From assembly GCF_050947875.1 (NCBI RefSeq), contig NC_134574.1, positions 155,026,051 to 155,090,050 of the forward strand: a stretch of DNA of 64,000 nucleotides, given 5' to 3'. The DNA is from Dermacentor variabilis (Eukaryota > Arthropoda > Arachnida > Ixodida > Ixodidae). The notes under the pieces are model-generated. The model was not told where the DNA came from. It saw nothing but the letters and a program-made list of their open reading frames with translations, and did not search any database. A program made the translations under genes and the position numbers. Below, piece by piece: positions 25,601 to 37,600 of the stretch; the first letter of the stretch is position 1; every line of letters starts with the position of its first letter.

Positions 25601-28600
25601 TCGTGCAGGTACACAGACGAGGGCTCACTTGTGTATGTCGACTCTGATGGTGTCGTCTCCATCCTTGGCTCCTCTTATGGCTGGAATCCTGTTTGCAACA
25701 CTCGAGACAATGTGAGTACCCCTGCTAGTCATGTTAGCTGTTCACTTTAAGCTGAAATAGTCCGCACTGGCTGTAGAAACTCAAGTACAGTCAGCTCCTA
25801 ACAGTTTCCGGCTGGAAGATGAGCTGGACTCGTCAAGTGCGTACTTGCAAAAAATGCTGAACCATGAGCCCAGCTCCTCCGGTGTTGTTTTGTTACTTAT
25901 GCAGCCCTCAAGGATATTCGAGCTTGTTTTTTTCTCTTTAATTGTAAACGACACCAGATGGTATAAGGAGCCTGTTGAAGTGGGAACCTGTGAACATAGG
26001 CGTTTTGGTTGTGTCACCAGCCGTCTACTTCAAAATGTGTCTATGTGGGAGGAGCGAACTCTTCGAGTCGTGTTGAAAGGGAAAGAAAGCTTGATGAGTC
26101 AGAGCCGAACTTCTTGGAGGCACAGCAATTTTGCGATACAGTGCGTTGTGTCGGAACTTGTAGATAAGAAAAGCAAATGCAAGCAGTGAAACTAACCTGT
26201 GTACAGTGAAGCCCATGTTCATTATGGTTTAAAAAATATGTTTTTCTAATAAGCTTTGCCTTTCTGACACAGGCTTTTCACTTTTTCATTGTCCTTAAAG
26301 AGTTAAATTTATACTACCGAAGCATACACACACACTGTTTTTGCTGCCAAAAGCCAAGTCGATTCGGCACGCGACAGGACAAGAGGGGGAGCGTCGCTCT
26401 CTCTCTGCGTTTCCAAGAGAAGTGAACAGTTGGGAGGACGAGTTTGGCAGCTTTAGGCGACATGGTCATGGCGTGGCCTTAAATCACTGCATAGGATTGA
26501 CTGGCATGCTCCTAAGTTGTTTGTGATACCACGTGACTTCCACCTCTGCTTTCAGCAACTCATTAAGTCTCTCTTTTCATGTCCGAAGCTGGGCTGGACA
26601 TTTAGGCTGGACATTTAGGCTGGACATTTAGGCTGGGCTGGACATTTAGGACGAGTCGTATGAAAGGTGCTGTGGCTAATTGTTTGTGGTGCTATCGATG
26701 AGTTTCATAGATTCATACCATGATTAGGAAGTTGATAGCTACCTAAATAAGCACGCACGGACATGCATGCACGCACATTAACAAACAAAGTGAAACAGAA
26801 AATTTTCACGTCAGTACATCTTTAAATTTGTACTCACATTATATTTGTGCAAATGCGGTATATTTGTGGGCAGCATAAGTTCATTCAGTGCATACAATGC
26901 TCTGTTTTGATCCAGAGGCTTGCGGCTTGTGGGAGCTGTAAAAAAAACCGGACAAGTTGCATCTTTAAAGCAGTGCTTAGTTCTCATACCCATCATGCCG
27001 ATGCAATTGCTGAATTTATGCACTGCACGTCTCAAGCACCTACTTTGTAGGAGCATTGCAAACACTTTGAAGAACATGGGAAAATTACATTGTTTCGTAA
27101 GGTCAGACGCACATTAGGGTCATCACCCCTGTGTACAGTTGACTTTCATTAATATGACCTCGGTTAATTCAACTTTTTGATTATTTCGAACGCATTAAAA
27201 GTGTGTAGTGCACTTTTTATGCCACCCGCATTGTGAAACAGATAGGTGAAGATGCTTATTGTGATAGGGTTGGCAGCAATGCACGAAGCTGCAAATGAGG
27301 CATGTGGCAACCCACGAGATTCACTGGTACCAGAATAGGAGACCGAGCACGCACCGGCATTTTCATGTGACACAGGTAGGCGAGTACTGCGGTGAAGCTG
27401 CTGCAGCTCTGTTCTCAATCTGTTCTCAATCGTACGAGCCCCGCGCCTTTCCTTGTTTAGATGGGATCTAGCAGCTGGAAAACATATCATACGATTGCAG
27501 TTTGGAAGCGTACTGAATGTTGGTGCTGAAAGATTGTGTTTTCTGAGAACATATGAACCAGTAAGAGAGAAGCGTAACTGTATTGTGTCTTTCTCTGTGT
27601 TCTCAATCGCAAATGTTGGCACTGGGAAGTCGTATCAGACAGGATCATATCAACAAGGCTATACTGTATACTGCGGTTACCTCTTATTTGCCTGTGTGGT
27701 GTAGTCCACAAGGTATGCTTTTGCTTCTTGTTCCACCTGTGCAGAATGAGTTCACAACATTGTAAAATAGGGATGCGAGCTTCGTGCAAGAAGTGCTGAG
27801 CTTGTCCTGGACTAGCATGGAACTTGTCTAAATTTGTCTTAATTCTGATCCTTCTGCAATGCAAAAACAATCCTGTGCCAAGATTTCTGTATGGGTTAGA
27901 CGACCCTTGGCCGCCCAGGATGTCTCTTATTTGTGTGTGCCCTTGGAATGAATTACGAATGCATGTGGTGCATCAGAGAGACCACTTGTGTTTCCTTCCA
28001 TCTTGATGGCCCTGTCATGTCTTGCTTTGCAGGTGAAGAGCCAGTCAGACCATTACTTCGTGCTGGGTGTGAGTGAGACGCGCCAGCAAGTTCGGTAAGT
28101 CCCGAGTCGTGTCACAGCGGATAGGCCTCAGTGTTGCTCATCTTTGTTGCAGGGCCTTGATGTGCAAGGGATCCCGTTACCCGCCCACCTTGCCGCGACC
28201 TGTCATGGTCGTGCTGGACTTCAGCCTGCCTTTCCTGGGCACGGACTCCGAGAAGGGACGACTGGAGGTGCTCCCTTTTGCATTGTGCTGCTCTAGGCCA
28301 GAGGCCACACGCTTGCATTTGATTACTGTTTAGGACAGCATCTAGCAGCTTGGGTTGCAGCGTGGCATAACTTTGGAATGAAATTAGATGTAACCATGAA
28401 GGTCAGTTTCATGCAGATACAACAAAAGCGACTTCTAGAACGTGTTGTCCCTGATCCACCTTTCATATTCTTCAGTGTGTCCCTTTTGTAAAGGCGGTTT
28501 GTGTACAACCACCACCACAACAAAACAGAATATTTTCACCTCAATTGCTTTAAATTGGTGAAATTGGTATTCACAGGGGTTAGGCAAGCTTAGTGTTATG

Positions 28601-31600
28601 GCAGGAAAAAAAAAAAAGATGGTTTCAGCAAAACAAACGCAATCTGCAAATTATGGTGTCCTTTGCCTGTTTTATGGGTGCAAACCTGTCTGGGTGTTTG
28701 GAACATGCAGGAAAAACATGATTGAGTAGAACTTGATTGTGCATTCCAAATAACAGGCGCCTTGCTGGTAGTAGTGCAAAAGTATGGGCTGGCAGAAACT
28801 TGGCAAGCTAAAAACCAGCAATTTTTTCACCCAACCCACCAGCATCATAGACTGCCAAGGAATTTTCATAAAAACAGTTGGGGAGCACCTGGCAAAAAAA
28901 TTGGGAATTTCGAAATGCTAACATAGTAGAGTAGACACGCAGAGGATTGGTGCAGTTAGAACAGCAAAGCGCATGTACTCATCTTAGCCCTAAGTTGTAG
29001 CAGCTAGGCATTCTTGTTGACAGGAGGAGCTGTGGCGTGCGTGGTGCCTGGAGGATGCCCTGCGACGTGCGGGTGAGGAGGGCCGTCAGCTGGCTGACGT
29101 CTGCAACCGGAGGCAGCTGCTGCTTCTCAAACTGTTTGCGGTGCGCACCATCCCTTACTTGCATTCATTTGAATTGCCATGGGTACAGGCTTTGCTCGGT
29201 GAATTCAGTTTTCAGCTTTGTTTGTTTACCAGTGGTTTTGAACCGTAGATGCAATGTTGTCCAATGTGCCAGTTATGTGTAAAGCTTTTCATGCCACAAT
29301 GTTGTAACAAAAATGTTGATAGATGGCATCATTGCACCGAACCATTTTATGTGAAATTGTAAGGTGCTCTGAAGAAGAAACTGGTCTGAAGGAAGAAATG
29401 GATATTGCAATTGCTATTGCTATCACTACGTTGTGTGCGTTCGATCGAACTGTGGTGACTCTTTTAACTGCTTATTTTTAAGCATTTCTTGGTACTTCTG
29501 GCACTATCTACGAAATTTGATCTCTATAAACGAGAGGTCATTGTACAGACCCTGACTAGGGGATCTCCTTTCCCTTCTGTAAGGAATCGCCAATGCAAAC
29601 ATTGTAATTATATGATTGGACCCCAATTTTTTGTCATATTTTCAGGCTTGAGAAAGCATTTCCTAGTATTAGGTTCACAACTATGCCCTACAACATATGT
29701 AGGTGCAGGTAGTTTTGCGTATCTCCACAGCAGCTTGCTGGTTACATGTGCCAGACATCCTATTTTGGGCCCGAAGCTGCTGTGTCATTACGCACCTTTA
29801 GTTATTATATCTTCATTTACTGCAGCAGCTCAGTTACTTTGGTGTTTTGCTGCTCAGCATGAAATTGTGGATTCTATTCTCGGCCCCAGCATCTGCATCC
29901 CTATGGGGCGCAAGAACACTTGTGGACCATTCTTTGAGCATGCATTAAACGACCCCAGAAGTTCGCAATTTATCTGGCGCCCTACAATACTGCACCTCCC
30001 TTAGTCTCTGTTATTTTGGGATGCTAAAGGCCAACTGCAAGGAAACTTTTGACCGTGTAAAAAAACATTGCTCTAGTTCTATAGATTTTAAATACTGTAT
30101 AGAGCAGTCTAAGCCCAAAATTATGTGCTTTAAGTATGAGTGCCTGCTGCACAAGAAACCAGAAAAAAAGACATTTTTAATATAGAAATTGAAAAAAGAA
30201 ATGATGCTGTTATTGTTCACTGGAAATTATGCGGAACCTAGAATGTTGTGAAACAGTGCCGCTCTTTGGCATGACTTTCGAGATTAGGGGGTGTCTGCGG
30301 CGCGCACGAGGTGACGTGCCCGGATATGCATCATGTTTGCTGACCACCATGTGAACGTGTCTAGGTACTAGTTAAAGACTGCTTATAAGAAAGTTAGATG
30401 TTTACTAAACCTGCAGCTTGGCCAAGAATGCTTGAACAGTACTTCCTGTAATTCGACCTTGATGGGATCGACAAAATTGATCGAGTTATCCAACGGGTTG
30501 AATTAAACAATATGCAGAAAAAACTTCAAAACACAGTTGATTAATTTTGCAGTCTTTTGCCCTATTCTAACACACCCCCGAATCAAACGTGCTCACTTTC
30601 TTTGTGTCCAAAGCAGAAAACTAACGTAGGAATGAGATTAAAGCTACTAAACGAAGTAGAAATATAATGCGAAACGTGATTTTTTGGGAACAAAAATTGT
30701 TGTGCAATGGGCCTGTTTTCTAAAGTCAGTTTCACCAACTCCACCGCAATACATTCGTGCATACGACCGTTGCGAAGGCACTTTTGGTTTTTTGTCCAAT
30801 TGCACTGCACAGGCAATTTTGGGCATAATTTTCTTTAAAAAGAGTGAGGGCACATGTTACAATTGGGTAAATACCACAATCAGACATTGTGAGCTATGGT
30901 TATTGCTTTAAGATATTCCTAGGGTGGGTCGAAGTAGGCGTTTTCAACGAGACAATGTGCATTGCTGCATTCACTGTCCACTAAGCTCTGCCGAGACAGA
31001 CGTTACCACCAGAGGGGTCGCTACAGAGGTCAGGTGCATTTGTGCTGACTGTTCAAGTTGGAATTGTCCCACAAAGGACAATTTATGATCGAAACAACAA
31101 AAAAATTGAATTAACGGAAGTGTACTGTATTTACTACTCATTTGTAACCAATCTCACCAAAGTGAAATTGTGTTATAGTTGGTCTTTAAGCACCATCAGC
31201 TGGATCAATCAATCAATCAGTCCTAGGTTCGCCTTTAAGCCCAATAAGTTCGCTAATCAATCAGTTTTAATATCTTTATTTTTCTGGGCAATCAAACTTC
31301 CATTCTTGCCTTTCTCAGTGCAAGTACAGCATAGCGATTTTTTATCCACGATGTTTCGCTGACTGCATGCAGCTGGCAGCTAAGGCCGAGCGAGAGGTGC
31401 GTGCGCTGGACGTGGCGCGTCTCATGGACTCTGAGCGACTGATCCAGGGGGCAGTGGAGTATGCCTCCAAGAGCCGACGGCTGGTGCTGGCGCAGCGCGT
31501 CGAGCGTCTTCTGCTCGAACAAGAACCTCAGTTTGAAACTACTCCTGCTGCTCGGTAAGTCTGGGGGCAGCCTTCACTACGTGTGAGCATTGTGCAAGAA

Positions 31601-34600
31601 CTGCTAGTGCATAGGTGTGTTCTCCTAGTGGCAGCTCATCTAACATGGGAATGATCGCTAGGCTCAATATTGTGATGAGACCACAACCCTAAATATGAGC
31701 CTGTTGTGCTCGAGTTATTGACCCCTTCCATGCCGTGGACAAGCTGTATTCATCCACATGCTTCTGGTAAAAAGGAATGGTTAATAAAGAGCTTCGCTCA
31801 TCGATGGCACTCTTTACTTTCTTGCAATTTTTTATTTTCTTGTATAGTGTTAAAGTTAACTTTTGCAATGAATCGGCTGAAATTTTTTAATACATACTTC
31901 AAAGATTGTCTACACTGTTTTTCATGAAGAATTTTGCAGTAAAGAATTTGGTCATTTTTGGCCAGATTTTAGGATAATAGGGTGCAACCTGGTGGCGAGC
32001 GACAAAGTTGACCAAATAGTGGAGCTTGTCTTGCTTGTTTTGTTCGCGCATTGCAGCTTAATTTATTTTTTCCATTATCAAAGTGTCAAGCGCTTCTTTG
32101 GCTGACAAAAAAAAAAAAGCAGCAGAGATGGTTAAGTGTGTGTACTCATGTGATCTGGCTGTGCTGTTCCTTGACACCACTGTGTCACCAACGCTCTGTA
32201 GTGCACAATCAGACCCGTTGCTGGCGAAGTTGATTTACATTTAAATTAACAAGTTACTTGCTGCATTAGCTTGGTAACTGTGACATTCTATTGCTGAGCA
32301 CGAAGTTGCAGGTTCGATTTGCAGCTGTGCTGGCTGCATAAAAATAGGGACAGAATGCAGAAATGTTTCTGTACATACAAAGCTTTTTGTGCATATTTAG
32401 GATTCACAGTTGGTCAAAATTAGTAGAGTACCACCACTAAATGTCTCTTGTAATGCCTCATGTTGCTTCGAAAGTTTTTTACGTATAGTGCTATTCGAGA
32501 CGATGGCTGCAGGTTCAAGTTGAAATTATCCAAAAATTAATGGCATTTGACTTATTTTCCTTTTGTTGTGTAAGGTTGCAGGCTTGCTGTCGACATTTGA
32601 AAATTTTAAGCTGTAATGAATACAACTCATGTTCGGCAATATATATCTCGGCAAAACCAGGCAGGACTTCCAAACTGTTCCACCTACGCGCAAGCGTGAC
32701 CTTGACCAAGCTAACGAAGTGGTGCTGAAGCCCAAGCCCCTGCAGCTCTCCAGGAAGAGGCCAGCTGACGTCACATGCAAGGAAGGTGGGTCACCTCTTA
32801 TTTCAACCTGATGATGCGATATTGAAGATAGTGATTTCAACCTGATGGTGCGATTTTAAAGATTGTGATGTACATGTTACTTCTGATGAAAGGTAGGCAT
32901 GTCGAGCAAGCATTTTCTGTCGCCAGCTATTATTAGGTCTTTGATTCTGCAGCAGAATAGTGAATTTGAACAAAAACATTGTACCCAAGCAGGAGAACAT
33001 GATGCTGACTTGCAATTGAAGATTTATTTTGTGCACGCCAATACATGTACACTAGGGAGGAGAGGGAAATGACACCGCAGAAAAACCAGAAGAGGGAGAC
33101 GCGCTCAATTTCTGCACGGCAGCAAATGGACCTTGAAAATGTGAAAAAGCACTATAATGCCAACTCTCTATAATTTTTCATAATGTTCATGAATTTGGGC
33201 TCATATTACGACTTTACAAGGCTATCGATGGTTGGCTTACATAGGCCTCAACCAATCCATAGATGTGGCTCTGAAATCTGTCTTGCTGTACATTGGAATA
33301 GCAGCATTGCATCATAAAACTTTGTTTTGCATTTGCACTTTGAACAGGTGCCTCTGACACATGTTGACAATGCAGCCTGACCTGTGCGAGCTTTGCAATG
33401 CTCTAAGCTATGCAAATAAATTTCACTAAAGTTTGCATGTGGTGTAGGGATTTGTGTGGCAAACCACACAGATTGTGGCCAGCTGACGCATGCTTTGATG
33501 GGCCTATCGACTGCAAGGCATATCACGCTTAGTATTTACGGAACAGGGAGCGTACAAGCACGGTGAGCAGTAGCGTATGCAAGTGCAAACCACTGTTTAA
33601 CAATCATGGCTACTGTCCCAACTCATGGGCATTTAACAAAGTATCTCTGCCATCGAAATCTATAGATATGGTGATCCCATTGCTATAGAAAGACGACACA
33701 TACTTTCTTGGCAGCCTTTACTTAATAAAGCTTGCTAGTGCCTTTTGTTATGCTTTGGATGTGTCTCGTGATCTGTATATTAAGTCTATTTTAACAAATC
33801 TCATTTTCGTTAAGATACATACGAGCCCGCATGTTTTTCTTTTGTAAGCTTTAGCTGCAGTCTAGCACTTGTGGCACCTTTTGTCCATTGTTTCATGCTC
33901 TAAAACATGTGAGCAGTACTCAGTTCTGTGTGAGGAGTGCAAGGGGGTGTCATATCATTTGGATCACAATGCAAACTCCAGATGTTTTTTTTTTTTAAGT
34001 ATGTAGCACACTGGTGATTCTGTCAGCTTCTGTAGCAATCGTAAGGCAAACTGGCAAAGCTATTAAAGTCAAATTTCGTTAATTCGACCCTGATGGGACT
34101 GATGAAATGATCGAATTATTTGGCGGGTAGAATTACAACAACACTCTGCTGAATCATTTGGCAGTATTTGCCCCACACGCCTCCCAAGTCAAATGTGTGC
34201 CCACTTCCTGTGTGTCCAAAGTAGAAGGGTATTATAGAAGTGACATTAAAGCTCCCAAACGAAGCAGAAATCTGATGCACACCCGCTTCTTCAGCAAAAA
34301 AAAACGGGCAAGGGTCTAATACACGTTTCACAATGGCGGCCGGTTTCCTAAAGTCAGCTTCGCCACAATACAAACGTCTTACGCAGTAAAGCATGCGAAC
34401 GTCGCCAATGCGGTTTTAGTTTTGCATACAATTTGCACAGGCTAGCTTCGGCCCAATTTTCTTGAAAAAAAGAAAAGAAAGCCGCGCGTTAGAATCAAGT
34501 AAATACCATAATCGGATATTGTGAACTACCGTTATTGCTTGAAGATCTTCCTAGGGCAGGCTGGAAATAGGCCTTTTAAACGGGAGACGTCTGTTCAACG

Positions 34601-37600
34601 CATTCACTGCCCGCTAAGCTCAGCTGAGACATGCTGCCACTAAAGGGGTTGTTATTGTCAGGGCCACCATAGGGGTAACGCGCATGCATGCCGACTGGTC
34701 AAGTTTGACTTATCCGGCAAAGGCCAAATTTAGGATCAAAATATTGAGACGTTGGGCCCATACAATGGATGCTGAGCGGGACCTTCATTCATGATCAAAT
34801 TAACCAAAAAATCTAACTGGAGTCGAATCAGCGGATGTATACTGTATACAGTGCACATGAACGATAAGAAATGAAACACAAAAGGATAGCAGAATTGCAT
34901 GTTGCATGAAAAAATAAAAAAAGTACCTTTGCAACGAGAATAGAAGTTTAGGAAATGGCAATGTGAGCAAGTTGGCAATGGTTTGCAAGTACTAGAGAGC
35001 AAGGAAATGGTGAAGCAAAAACGTGAGAATGAGAGAGTGTGTATCTGAATCTTTCTGCTAGGGAAGTGCCTTTGATTCAACTGCTTACCAACGTAGGGGC
35101 TGGGTAGGATGCAGACGGGAGTGTCTTCTGCCTCACGTGCCAAGTTACAAAGTTGTGGCGCCTGCTCTTTCTTGTTAGTGTCGCTGCCCACTGACGAGCA
35201 TCGCACCACACTAGAACTACCCGTGACCCGCGGCAACCCATTCAAGGTGACAAAGGTGAGGCTTTGTAAAATATAATACGCATGCATGTGTTAAATAGCA
35301 TGTTTTTTTCTTTAACATTGCCTGTGACATGTAGTGCTATGCTGCCTTGTCACATGATTTATTTGAGGTGTACGTTGTTTATAGATCTGAATGCAATGTC
35401 CAGTCGGGTGATTTAGAAACCTCCAGTTATTACATTTGCTAACTATATTCACTTAAGGATACACACTGCAATTGCACGGCTGAAGCTGGGCATTACCGAG
35501 GCCTTGTTCTCTTAGTATGGGCCCTGATATTAGCACATCTCTCAACATATCCACCCCAAATTTTGCTAGAATATCCCCTTCAGGTGCCATGGGCACAACT
35601 GTGTGCACCAAGGTAGTGCGCCAAAAGCAAAAAAAAAAAAGAAAGCACTCATGAAAATAATTATATTTAAACTTGTGCATAGATCTTCAAACTTTTCTGA
35701 TCAGAGCCGCGCTGCAGATTTAAATATAAGAGTAAAATGTATATGTGAAAAATGTGCAATGTTAGCGAAACGAGTTGGAAGGTAGATGACTGGGTGCAAG
35801 AAAAATCCAAGGAAGCTGCTGAAACTAAATTGTTAATGTACAGAATTTGATTCAAGGGGAATTTTGTCCTGCAGTGTACAAGGGAAGCTTTTTTGGGACA
35901 ATTAACTGGGACGCCAGTGCATGTGTAGATGTGCGCCAGTTCGCAGCAATAAATTCTTGCACACATAGTGTGGTGCATTGAAGTGTCAGAATGTCTACAG
36001 CACATGGCAAGCAGGGTTTCATGCCTGGCGACAAGTGTGAAGCGTAGCTGCGTGGCACTGAAAGGCAGGCTTGGCTAGACACAAAGCCTTCTTGCACCAT
36101 GGTAAACACCACACTCTTAGCCGTGGCTAAATTTTAGACATGCATGTTTATTAATGCTTTTACTTGCACTTGTTGCTCAGTCACTTAATACACGCAGTTC
36201 GCTAGCACCACTAGACCAGGATGATTTTTTTCACTACAAAGGTTTCTTTCTGAAAAACCCATAAGAGTTTGCCTTGTGGCCGTGTGCTAAATTCGGGCAC
36301 GTGGCTACTTTTCCTCCCACTGTTATCAAATTTGGTGTTCGACAGTGTGTTCACACCCGACTACGTTGTCGCACTGCTAAGCAGTGGAACATGTGATAGC
36401 TTATTCTGCTCATAGTGAATCTGCAGCATTAAGCTACGATTCCCAAAACATTTAAATAGTAACAGCTATCAGAACGTTTGGGGTATGGTTTAGGGAAAGA
36501 AAAAGAAAGCGAGCAAAATGTCAAAAAAGCCGTCCCGGCTTTCCGTTTGCGCAGCGAGACATTGGTTCTCTCAAACACCCTGCAAAGGAATTAGGCATGT
36601 TCCAAGCCCAACCCAGTGGTTGCATGGCTTTGAAAGGGTATTTGTCTTGGTATGGCCGCGAAATAACTGCTAGCAGCGAGCCTTGCATTTGAGCACGAGG
36701 CTGTTTCTGACAGTGGCAAGGAGACTGCCAAAGCCAAGTTATAAAAAATCGCAGTGCATGCCATCTATTCGCTGCATCAGGCCAATCCGAAAAAGAATGT
36801 AGCAGCCACCTTGAAGAAGGGTAACATGTCCAAAACAGTCTATTGCATGAATGAAATTGGTTTGTTCACTGCGGGTCTGCGGGTTCACTGCACTCCTGTG
36901 GTGTGCAGGCAATACCCAGGGCAGCTTTTCAACATTTTGTGCATTCTTTTTATTTGAGGGAGAAAAAAAAGAAAATCTGCACAAGCGATAGCACGCCACA
37001 AGCAATGGGAATTTGTGTTTTCGAATGCGTTCCAAAACCTTGCATTGGCATATCTGCCGTAAATATATTTAGAAAGTAAATCACTGCAAACTAAGAACAC
37101 AAAAAATACTGTAGGTTTCATCCGCATGGAAGGTTTCTCTATTTTAAATCTTTAGTGTATTAGCTGGGCCACTCTGATAGTAGTGTTTTGTGCCAGGTAA
37201 ACAAGTGGGATGCACTTATGCACTACCATTCACCTAGGGCAAAGGTTTTCACACGGACATTTCAGTTTCAACTGCAGATGTGATTTAGTGCTTGTCACAG
37301 CTAATGTGGAAAGCAAAGGTTACCTATATAAAAAGCCACTGCTATGCTAGCGTGGTGCTTGCCTTTGTACCTCTTACATATTTGCTCAGCCACATATGGG
37401 CACACTGCTTGGAGCAGTGATTAAGAACTGGAGTGGCAGTGTAAATGTTGCAGCGTCAAGTGCACCTTCCTACACTGGGTACCGTATTGTGCAAATAATC
37501 GCTGGAATGTTTCGTTGGCCCTTAGTCGCAGGAGAGCCCAGTGGGAGACGATGCCGCCAATGGTGGCAAGCCTCGAGGAGACGCGGCAGCCGGCAGTCGA

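Larger units (their letters stand above)
22647..25608. other. WDHD1 intron
   Basis: It contains family A copy 3 and the near-complete Ruka-like SINE. Confidence 0.65.
25712..28032. other. WDHD1 intron
   Basis: It contains the 13 bp minisatellite and a pogo-like end at 27132. Confidence 0.65.

Noticed and set aside
34736..35287. 183-codon - strand frame
   Set aside because: It crosses the end of family A copy 5 and lies antisense to a supported WDHD1 exon; composition is low-complexity and unlike a real protein.
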